Below, piece by piece: positions 1 to 5,469 of a stretch of 10,256 bases of DNA; the first letter of the stretch is position 1, and every line of letters starts with the position of its first letter. A program made the position numbers and the translations under genes. The stretch is from Clostridium sp. CAG:411. GTDB taxonomy: Bacteria > Bacillota > Clostridia > Lachnospirales > Lachnospiraceae. Under the pieces are notes generated by a model, which did no database searches, was not told the origin of the DNA, and worked only from the letters and a program-made list of their open reading frames with translations. Where the stretch lies: assembly GCA_000437275.1 (NCBI GenBank), contig FR899707.1:1-10256 (forward strand), in the 5' to 3' direction.

Positions 1-51
1 CATGAGGAAATAAGTCAGCTGTCACTGTCTCAACTGTGGAGACAGTGGTAA
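1..51 (+). CDS. C-terminal tail of a gene truncated by the window start
   Basis: Frame 1 is open from the first base and reads HEEISQLSLSQLWRQW before a TAA at 49-51. Sixteen residues are too few to name a family. The frame could be chance, although the polar/leucine pattern looks like the end of a helical protein. The last part of the frame coincides with a 9-bp perfect inverted repeat (23-47). I cannot tell whether the parent gene is intact. Confidence 0.3.
   Translation, partial: HEEISQLSLSQLWRQW
23..47. repeat. 9-bp perfect inverted repeat (hairpin)
   Basis: CACTGTCTC (23-31) and GAGACAGTG (39-47) are exact reverse complements separated by 7 bases. As RNA this forms a stable hairpin at the end of the truncated reading frame. 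There is no T-tract after it on the + strand, so it is not a standard intrinsic terminator. It could also be the end of a mobile element. Confidence 0.45.
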
Positions 52-498
52 ACTGCAGCTACAGAAAATTGCTTGCATTATTATAGTAGCAAAGGGTATG
101 TATCGACCACCTTCCGAATACTTCAATAGCTAAGGCCTCGGTTTTGTTGTTGAATATTAGCGATTTTCAAAGTGTATATTTTGAATTTCAGCGAGTGTGG
201 ACTTGTTTCCTTTTTGATATGATATGTTTCCGCGAACAGGCGGTTACTCTGACATCAATCAGAAGGTGTCGTTCCATGTGGAGAGCTGTGTGTTGCTATG
301 CAGAGCCGATACCTAGAAATCCTTGGTTTTACGTAGTTTTTGACCATGTTGTATTTACATCAAATGTAGAATATGTACTGGAAAAGGAGTTAAAAAGGAA
401 ATTCCAGTAAGTGTTGGAATAAGACTGGTAGTGGTGGATATGTTAAATAAAGATTTTTAGGATGATAATAATTAGAAAATGGTAAAGGAGCACTTTTT
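52..498. other. Gene-poor stretch upstream of the TIR gene
   Basis: I see no recognisable gene here. An 88-codon open frame at 144-410 lacks a convincing ribosome site, has unusual composition (many Trp, Cys and Phe) and matches no family I recognise; it may be decayed coding sequence. The promoter of the TIR gene should lie near the right end, but no hexamer pair is good enough to call. The ribosome site of the TIR gene, AAAGGAG, is at 484-490. Confidence 0.4.
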
Positions 499-1314
499 AT
501 GGATACAAAGATATATGTTTTTTCACTTGATTACGGAAGTCGTAATGAGGAAAAAGCATTTATTAAGGCATTATTAAGAGAATTTGATGAAGATATAATG
601 GTTGGATGTGGTATATTTGTTAATAATAATCCATATTGCTTAGAATTACTATTATATGTTTCTGTAGAAAAAGAGATTGAAAGATTTGAAGTTTTTTTAA
701 AAGAAAAGCATAGTGACAAAAGGAGAATGTTTAATTATTTTATTGATGATATTTTAAATACGTTTTCTCAAAGAGGTTATAATTCGATAACTTTTTCTGA
801 TGAAAATATGGTAGATTTAATAATGACCGAGGATAGTAATTTTATATTTCTTTTTCCTAGTAGAAATATTTTACAAAGAATATGGAGTGGTGTTGGTATG
901 AAAAAAGTTTCAAGGGTATTTTTATCTCACTCAAGTAAAGATAAGAAAATTGTCGACGAAATATTTAATAATTTCCAAATAAATGAAATAAGTGCATGGT
1001 ATGATAAATATCAAATAGAACCAGGGGACAGTATCACTGAGAAAATAAATCAGGGGTTAGATAAATGTGATATTGGTATAATATGTATATCAAATAATTT
1101 TTTAAATTCATCCAGTGGATGGACAAAGAGTGAGTTGAATTATTTTATACAAAGGAGAATGCGTAATCCAGATAAATTTTTCCTTATAGTAAATTTTGAT
1201 GTTCCTCATGATGAATTGCCACCATTAGTACAAGAGTATCGATATATAGATTTTTCAGAAAAAGATGCAATGGAAGTATTAGTGAATGTCGTAAAGAAGC
1301 GATTAGATAAATAA
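499..1314 (+). CDS. TIR-domain protein, putative NAD-cleaving defence effector
   Basis: The protein has 271 residues. The start is fixed by AAAGGAG eight bases upstream. Residues 138-271 form a TIR domain: SRVFLSHSSKDKK (138-150) is the first strand and BB-loop side, AWYDKYQIEPGDS (166-178) is the typical middle block, and SGWTKSELNYF (206-216) carries the conserved W208 and E212. E212 is at the position of the catalytic glutamate in NAD-hydrolysing bacterial TIR domains. Residues 1-130 are an unrecognised alpha/beta domain with no signal peptide or clear membrane segment; it may be the sensing part. Bacterial TIR proteins are mostly antiviral effectors that deplete NAD or make a signalling nucleotide; that role here is inference. 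A remnant of a second TIR-like tail and recombinase debris follow, pointing to an accessory island. The gene is more AT-rich than the metabolic genes downstream. Confidence 0.88.
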   Translation: MDTKIYVFSLDYGSRNEEKAFIKALLREFDEDIMVGCGIFVNNNPYCLELLLYVSVEKEIERFEVFLKEKHSDKRRMFNYFIDDILNTFSQRGYNSITFSDENMVDLIMTEDSNFIFLFPSRNILQRIWSGVGMKKVSRVFLSHSSKDKKIVDEIFNNFQINEISAWYDKYQIEPGDSITEKINQGLDKCDIGIICISNNFLNSSSGWTKSELNYFIQRRMRNPDKFFLIVNFDVPHDELPPLVQEYRYIDFSEKDAMEVLVNVVKKRLDK

Positions 1315-1325
1315 CAAGGTTTAAT

Positions 1326-1412
1326 ATGTTGTTTATAGAAGAAAAATATATCCACATTGGAGACGAAAAAAGAAAGTTATTAGTAAACGTTGTAAAACAA
1401 AGGCTGAAATAA
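1326..1412 (+). pseudogene. Remnant of the C-terminus of a second TIR-like protein
   Basis: Eleven bases after the TIR gene, a short frame (ATG at 1326, TAA at 1410-1412) encodes 28 residues. They resemble the last 25 residues of the TIR protein: EKYIHIGDEK followed by LLVNVVKQRLK, against YRYIDFSEKD followed by VLVNVVKKRLDK. The DNA of the two tails differs at many third positions and elsewhere, so this is not a recent tandem copy but the end of a diverged homologue whose body is gone. The open frame continues a few codons upstream of the ATG, so the ATG itself probably means nothing. A small functional peptide is unlikely. Confidence 0.55.
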
Positions 1413-1420
1413 AGGCATAG

Positions 1421-1644
1421 ATGGAGAGGATACGTGAAAAGTTTGAAAATAATGAAATACTGGATGAATTTGATAGGCAAGTGTTTGATATCATCGAAAA
1501 GAAAGTATATTTTGGCAGATATGATGAAAATGGAAACATAGATTTGTATAAACTAACTTTTCAAGTAAAAGTGATGTTGATTATCTGCCATTGGATAACA
1601 ATTTTGCGATAATTTCCAGGGAGATTTTGAGGCAATGCAGATAG
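1421..1644 (+). pseudogene. Frameshifted C-terminal remnant of a large serine recombinase
   Basis: The first frame (1421-1612) reads MERIREKFENNEILDEF, then DRQVFDIIEKKVYFGRYDE and NGNIDLYKLTFQVK. This is the pattern found near the C-terminus of clostridial large serine recombinases of mobile elements (an F-D-R-x-V-F-x-x-I-x-E-K-V segment, then a glycine and a short strand ending in TF-x-K). At about 1570-1576 the frame breaks. The other frame continues with SDVDYLPLDNNFAIISREI and stops at 1642-1644, so a single-base deletion within the AGTAAAAGTG run explains both pieces. The catalytic N-terminal resolvase domain is absent. The fragment marks a former integrated element between the TIR gene and the next gene. 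Assignment to the recombinase family is from remembered family pattern, not a search. Confidence 0.55.
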
Positions 1645-1733
1645 TGGAAAGTAAGGTGAAACAATGTAGTTAAGAGTAAGAAAAGACAAAAAGTTTGGTT
1701 CAAAGAAATAGATACACATTTTAGGAGGAAGTC

Positions 1734-2360
1734 ATGAAAGTTACTAATAATAAAAATAATTTCAATGGAACAACAACGATTAATGGACCAGTGCAATTTG
1801 CCGAAAGGGATATAATAAATATAATTCCTGCCTCTAAGCCTAAACAGGATGAAGCAAAGTATACACCTGAACCAAAATGGAGAAGTCCATTTACCTTAGC
1901 ATTATTATCTTGGATAAGTGTAATCATTGGAATACTTGGAGTGTTTCCGGCTGGCAAAATATTAGCAAATATATTGAACCTTTTTAAAGGAAACAAACAG
2001 ACAGTGTTGGATTTTCCGATGCAAACATATTTAGTAATTTTGACAATATTTACTTTGCTATATATATTGTTTTTTAGCCTTAGGAAAATAGCAAAAAAAC
2101 AAATTAGAGTTCCCTTAATTTTAAATTATGCAATTAGCGGTTATGGCAGAAGGATTACATTAGAAAAAATACATATTGATAAATGTCCAAGATGTGGGGG
2201 AAAAATGAAATATTACAATAAGCCTGTAGAGTGGATTGATAACTATTATGGTGATGGAAGAACTAAGCGTGAGATTACAAAAAGGATTCCAGTGTTAGAA
2301 TGTAAAAGGAATAGTGAGCATTACTATGAAGTTGATCCGGCCGAAGATAGAGTTAAATGA
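1734..2360 (+). CDS. Two-helix membrane protein with zinc-ribbon-like tail
   Basis: The protein has 208 residues. AGGAGG at 1723-1728, five bases before the ATG, fixes the start. Order of parts: an Asn/Thr/Gly-rich N-terminus with TINGPVQFAERDIINI (15-30), a charged linker, membrane helix 1 (about 51-72), membrane helix 2 (about 98-116), and a soluble tail with C151-x2-C154-G-G and C190-x5-H196, a probable zinc ribbon. With no signal peptide, N- and C-termini are expected in the cytoplasm. The N-terminal GPVQF segment resembles the short amyloid (RHIM/BASS-like) motifs that link bacterial immune receptors and effectors; this is a tentative reading. The combination of a signalling motif, a membrane hairpin and a nearby TIR gene suggests a membrane-acting defence effector, but I do not recognise a named family. 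Confidence 0.75.
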   Translation: MKVTNNKNNFNGTTTINGPVQFAERDIINIIPASKPKQDEAKYTPEPKWRSPFTLALLSWISVIIGILGVFPAGKILANILNLFKGNKQTVLDFPMQTYLVILTIFTLLYILFFSLRKIAKKQIRVPLILNYAISGYGRRITLEKIHIDKCPRCGGKMKYYNKPVEWIDNYYGDGRTKREITKRIPVLECKRNSEHYYEVDPAEDRVK

Positions 2361-2806
2361 TTTCTAAACATAAAAACAGAAAATAGTCTAATGAAAGAAA
2401 TATGTCAATTTGATAGGAATGATATTAAATTGATATAAATAAGGGGCATACTTGCGTTTCACAAAAAAGTGCAGAATAGTCTAACTATTACATGTTGAGA
2501 GTGTCGTGCTGTGGTCAAAGAAAGATAAGTAATATGTGGAAAAGGTTTGAAATAAAAGGATTCCGAGTGCTGGGGTGAAACTTCGGCTCTTGGATTTTCT
2601 TGTTTTGTGTCAAAAACAAACATATTCATGGTCGATAGACCATAGGGGAAAGTTGACAGGATTGAAATGGGAAAGTTGTGGAGAGAGAGTTGTTAAGAGT
2701 AGACCCCTCATTCACTTACACTGCCCCCCCAACCTTGACGTTCCCCTAGCGGTTTGATGCAATAAAAAAGTACCAAAATATTACATAATACAAGGAGTAA
2801 ATACTA
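2361..2806. other. Intergenic stretch without a recognisable gene
   Basis: The 446 bases contain no frame I would call a gene. A 60-codon open frame at 2575-2757 has no ribosome site and no family resemblance. Visible structure: a short hairpin ATGGTC-GATA-GACCAT (2628-2643), and a strand-asymmetric, C-rich patch with seven consecutive C at about 2723-2729, clearly different in base composition from its AT-rich surroundings. The stretch is probably the scar of a former insertion. AAGGAG at 2792-2797 is the ribosome site of the next gene. Confidence 0.45.
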
Positions 2807-2810
2807 ATGA

Positions 2811-3344
2811 GTGAAAAATTGCAAAAAAGGGAGTTGGTTTTCTCCCATTGCTGGGGATACCTCAGTAAAAAAAGACTTACAGAAAAAGTATAGTTGGTTT
2901 TCCAGAATTCTGTATAATGTTTTGTTAGTAGCTATCGGTGGATATCTTCTGATGCAGACAATAAAGGAGATTAGTTTGTTTGGACCAGATGTTTTCAGTA
3001 TAGTGAAAATCGTAATTTGGGTAATCCTGTTATTGATTGGTATTGTCGGAGTAATAGAGATTGGCAAAAATTTAATTCAATTCAAAAATTCTGTTTTTTA
3101 TATAAAAACTTGCAGGATTGTTGATGTACGTGGAGAGAAAGCCGGAAAACGCACATATTATTATGTGACGATTCAGAATGCGGATGGGACAACGGTAGAA
3201 TATGAAAGCAAAAATAATCCATGGCTTTCAGAGGAGCAGATTGCTGCCAAAAAAGAAATCACGATTGTAACGTTTGAGGACGTTAGTGAAGAGGAAGATA
3301 TATCTACGGTTTTTGTTTTGGATAAGTATCGTAATAATGAGTAA
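2811..3344 (+). CDS. Small membrane protein with C-terminal soluble domain; start out of frame with its ribosome site
   Basis: The open frame gives up to 177 residues: a basic N-terminus, membrane helices at about 32-52 and 62-84, then a soluble domain (100-177) rich in beta strands, with RIVDVRGEKAGKRTYYYVTI and NADGTTVEYES. This layout (two helices plus a strand-rich domain carrying G/K-x-Y-Y-Y-V-x-I-x-x-x-DG) resembles DUF3592-type envelope proteins; I do not know the function. The only frame start is a GTG at 2811, 13 bases from AAGGAG. The better start is the ATG at 2807, nine bases from AAGGAG, but it is in another frame and ends at a TAG after 28 codons. Removing one A from either A-run (2814-2818 or 2823-2828) would join them as MSEKLQKGSWF or a close variant. 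The gene may be phase-variable, decayed, or affected by a sequence error. Confidence 0.65.
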   Translation: MKNCKKGSWFSPIAGDTSVKKDLQKKYSWFSRILYNVLLVAIGGYLLMQTIKEISLFGPDVFSIVKIVIWVILLLIGIVGVIEIGKNLIQFKNSVFYIKTCRIVDVRGEKAGKRTYYYVTIQNADGTTVEYESKNNPWLSEEQIAAKKEITIVTFEDVSEEEDISTVFVLDKYRNNE

Positions 3345-3352
3345 CAATATAG

Positions 3353-3390
3353 GCTTGACAAATATCTAAAAATAGAATATTATATCAAGC
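3353..3390 (+). promoter_or_regulatory. Near-consensus sigma-A promoter inside an inverted repeat
   Basis: TTGACA (3355-3360) and TATTAT (3378-3383) are separated by exactly 17 bases: a perfect -35 and a five-of-six -10. Arms GCTTGA (3353-3358) and TCAAGC (3385-3390) flank it, so a dimeric repressor could cover the promoter. Transcription should begin near 3390, only a few bases before the terminator hairpin at 3395-3433. It probably serves the symporter gene with a leader of about 290 bases. Confidence 0.6.
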
Positions 3391-3394
3391 ATCG

Positions 3395-3433
3395 AAGAGG
3401 ATAATCCGTGGGATTACCCTCTTTTTCTTTTTT
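3395..3433 (+). terminator. Intrinsic terminator, or attenuator in the symporter leader
   Basis: AGAGGATAATCC (3396-3407) pairs with GGATTACCCTCT (3411-3422) in 11 of 12 positions around a 3-base loop, followed by TTTTTCTTTTTT. This is a textbook intrinsic terminator. It could end the membrane-protein transcript from upstream. Because a strong promoter lies between that gene and the hairpin, it would also stop transcripts started there, which is the layout of an attenuator. Confidence 0.85.
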
Positions 3434-3461
3434 AAAAGTATATTATGATGTTGGGGACAAT

Positions 3462-3488
3462 AGATTCTAATGTTTAGAATCTTATAAA
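3462..3488 (+). promoter_or_regulatory. Perfect 9-bp palindrome next to a second possible -10 box
   Basis: AGATTCTAA (3462-3470) and TTAGAATCT (3474-3482) are exact inverted copies with a 3-base centre. TATAAA at 3483-3488 directly follows and could be a -10 box, though the matching -35 region is poor (TAGATT at 3461). A palindrome at this place is a typical operator for a repressor or activator controlling the symporter downstream. Confidence 0.45.
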
Positions 3489-3540
3489 TAGACATGCAAT
3501 ATCATACTATTACAAAATTTATAAAAGAGCAAGAAAATCT

Positions 3541-3660
3541 ACTGCCTTTAGGCAAGGGGGACTCTTGCATGAGGTGTGGGGTTCAAGTCCTATACCTCGT
3601 AAGGCACGCAGTGCCGCTTTTATATGAGCAAGTAGCGAAGTGGATTGCGAATATCCGCTT
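3541..3660 (+). other. Densely structured 5' leader of the symporter gene, including a tRNA-minihelix-like hairpin
   Basis: Four hairpins follow each other. GCAAG (3552-3556) pairs with CTTGC (3564-3568). The 12-base arms 3569-3580 and 3589-3600 pair completely, with three G-U pairs, around the loop GTTCAAGT. GGCAC (3603-3607) pairs with GTGCC (3611-3615). AAGTGGAT (3638-3645) pairs with ATCCGCTT (3653-3660), ending eight bases before the ribosome site. The second hairpin looks like a tRNA T-loop on a stem of 5 plus 7 pairs, i.e. a T-arm joined to an acceptor stem. No full tRNA can be folded, and I see no T-box (TGGNACC) or glycine-riboswitch signature. The stretch may be a cis-acting regulator of the transporter, or partly a tRNA-derived remnant. 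Confidence 0.5.
3642..3656 (+). repeat. GGATTRCGAATATCC element, copy 1
   Basis: GGATTGCGAATATCC, followed after two bases by TTGAC, lies 27 bases before the symporter start. The same element with one base changed lies before the flxA-like gene at 9822-9836. The arms GGAT/ATCC enclose a 7-base loop; here the flanks extend the stem to 8 pairs. Confidence 0.5.
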
Positions 3661-3682
3661 GACATGGAAAGGAGAATGTATT

Positions 3683-5341
3683 ATGGAAGCATTAGGAAAA
3701 ATTTTAGAGTCCATAGACAATTTTGTCTGGGGACCGGTAATGTTGATCTTACTGGTTGGTACAGGTGTATTTTTGACCATTCGTACTCAATTTCTTCCAT
3801 GGCGTAATTTACCTTATGCCATTAAAGGCACACTAAGCAAAAAGGCTCGCCAGAAATCCAGCGGTGGAGAGGGGGATATTTCTCCATTCTCAGCGTTGAC
3901 GACGGCATTGGCAGCTACGATTGGTACTGGTAATATCGTAGGTGTAGCAACTGCAATGGTGGCAGGTGGACCAGGTGCATTGGTTTGGATGTGGATTTCA
4001 GCAGCGTTTGGTCTTACTTCTAAATTTTCAGAATGTATGCTTGCAATCAAATATCGAGAGGTGAATGAAAAGGGTGAAATGAGTGGTGGTCCTATGTACA
4101 CCATGAAGAAAGCTTTTAAAAATAAAAAAGTAGGATGTGCGTTAGGATGGTTATTCGCGCTGTTTGCGGTAATCGCTTCAGTCGGGATTGGAAACATGAC
4201 ACAGGCAAATTCTATTTCGGAATCCTTGCATTCAACCTTTCATATCTCTCCAGTTATTACTGGTGTTGTTATTACCAGTTTGGCTTTGGTAATTATTGTA
4301 GGCGGTATTAAATATATTTCAAAGGTATCCAGCATTGTGGTGCCAATCATGGCTATTTTTTATATAATTGCAGGAGTTGTTGTTATTTTTGGAAACATTG
4401 GAAATGTTCCTGCTGGTCTGAAAGAAATCTTTACGATGGCATTTTCTGTACAGGCAGTAGGTGGCGGTTTATGTGGTACAATTACTGCTTCTATGATGAA
4501 TGCCATGCGTTTTGGTGTGGCTCGTGGTGTATTTTCAAATGAGGCAGGTATGGGTTCTGCTGCCATTACCGCAGCCGCAGCCCACACAGATCATCCGGTT
4601 CGCCAAGGTTATATCAATATGACTGGTACCTTTTGGGATACCATTGTGGTTTGTACGATAACAGGTCTTTGTATTGCCAGTTCTGGTGTACTTGGAAGTA
4701 CAGAAACTACGGTTTCAGGTAGATATACTGCAACAGACACTTCCATTATAATAGAGGCTTCTAATGTTTCGGATGGGAAGGATGCCAATGCAAAATATGA
4801 ATATCAAAGAGACATAGCAGAAAATACATTGACTTTAACAGATCCAGACAATTCCTCTTTGGTACTTGCTGCGGAAAAAAATGCAGAAAATCTGGTTGGT
4901 ACTTGGTCAGATGCTTCTGGAAATAAGTATATATTTAACAAAGATGGTTCCTATGAATATGCTACGGTCATTAAGGGGGCAGCCCTTACGATTTTGGCAT
5001 TTGAAACGGTTCTTGGAAAGGTCGGAGCGGTATTGATTAGTATTGCGATTGCATTATTTGCGTTCTCCACCATACTTGGCTGGGAATATCATGGGGAAAA
5101 AGCGTTTGAATATCTGGTAAAATCCCCAAAGCTAAATATGATTTATCGTGTTGTGTTTTCTTTGGTTGCTTATCTTGGTGCGACTACCGCATTGGATATT
5201 GTATGGAATTTTTCTGATATTGCCAACGCATTGATGGCAATTCCAAACTTAATCTGTCTGCTTGCATTAAGTGGTGAGATTGCAAAGGATATAAAAGAGT
5301 TTCAGAAGAGTATAAAAGAAGAGAGCGTAGCAAAAAATTAA
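3683..5341 (+). CDS. AGCS-family sodium:alanine/glycine symporter with an extra domain
   Basis: This is an inner-membrane symporter that takes up alanine or glycine with Na+. The start at 3683 has AAAGGAG eight bases upstream; the 63 open codons before it are leader. The product has 552 residues. Family hallmarks are all visible: WGPVMLILLVGTGVFLTIRT (16-35), ATIGTGNIVGVATA (78-91), GGPGALVWMW (95-104), SGGPMYTM (134-141), FSNEAGMGSAAI (284-295), HPVRQG (304-309), GTFWDTIVVCTITGL (315-329), and FAFSTILGWEYHGEKAFEY (459-477). About ten membrane helices are apparent. Usual length is about 450-490. The excess is an insertion of about 90 residues at 337-428, between the TIVVCTITG helix and ALTILAFE. 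It is polar, strand-rich and probably outside the membrane; it ends in LVGTWSDASGNKYIFNKDG, a pattern of small lipocalin-like domains. The gene is probably monocistronic, controlled from the structured leader. Confidence 0.93.
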   Translation: MEALGKILESIDNFVWGPVMLILLVGTGVFLTIRTQFLPWRNLPYAIKGTLSKKARQKSSGGEGDISPFSALTTALAATIGTGNIVGVATAMVAGGPGALVWMWISAAFGLTSKFSECMLAIKYREVNEKGEMSGGPMYTMKKAFKNKKVGCALGWLFALFAVIASVGIGNMTQANSISESLHSTFHISPVITGVVITSLALVIIVGGIKYISKVSSIVVPIMAIFYIIAGVVVIFGNIGNVPAGLKEIFTMAFSVQAVGGGLCGTITASMMNAMRFGVARGVFSNEAGMGSAAITAAAAHTDHPVRQGYINMTGTFWDTIVVCTITGLCIASSGVLGSTETTVSGRYTATDTSIIIEASNVSDGKDANAKYEYQRDIAENTLTLTDPDNSSLVLAAEKNAENLVGTWSDASGNKYIFNKDGSYEYATVIKGAALTILAFETVLGKVGAVLISIAIALFAFSTILGWEYHGEKAFEYLVKSPKLNMIYRVVFSLVAYLGATTALDIVWNFSDIANALMAIPNLICLLALSGEIAKDIKEFQKSIKEESVAKN

Positions 5342-5349
5342 TATTTTAA

Positions 5350-5418
5350 TGCAAAAAATTTAACAATTTTACATAAGTGCAATGTTATAATAGTTACTAT
5401 CACCATATTGCAAAAAAT
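5350..5418. repeat. Direct repeat TGCAAAAAAT flanking the sensor-gene promoter
   Basis: TGCAAAAAAT occurs at 5350-5359 and 5409-5418, 59 bp apart, on either side of the -10 box at 5386-5391. It may be an operator pair or A-tract bending sites, but could be chance in such AT-rich sequence. Confidence 0.2.
5383..5391 (+). promoter_or_regulatory. Extended -10 promoter of the H-cluster chemotaxis sensor
   Basis: TGTTATAAT combines an extended TG motif (5383-5384) with a perfect TATAAT (5386-5391). No good -35 lies at 17 bp, as is usual for extended -10 promoters. Transcription would begin near 5398, leaving a leader of about 70 bases. No terminator is visible between the symporter and this gene, so read-through is also possible. 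Confidence 0.55.
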
Positions 5419-5469
5419 GAGGGAAAGCTAAGTCTTTTTTGGTAAAAAAATGAAAGGGAGGGGATTTTT

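Noticed and set aside
144..410. 88-codon open frame as a gene
   Set aside because: No ribosome site, odd amino-acid composition and no recognisable domain.
2575..2757. 60-codon open frame as a gene
   Set aside because: No ribosome site or family resemblance; it crosses the C-rich patch.
3530..3602. A tRNA gene suggested by GGGGTTCAAGTCC
   Set aside because: No 5' acceptor strand, D-arm or anticodon arm can be placed upstream; the partner of the 3' strand lies directly next to the T-stem instead.
3494..3682. Possible 63-residue N-terminal extension of the symporter
   Set aside because: The open frame runs through hairpins, has no ribosome site at 3494 and lacks family similarity; AAAGGAG before 3683 and the family start MEALGKILESIDNFVWG fix the true start.
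3434..3682. T-box leader or glycine riboswitch for an alanine/glycine transporter
   Set aside because: No TGGNACCGCG T-box sequence and no conserved glycine-aptamer core could be found.
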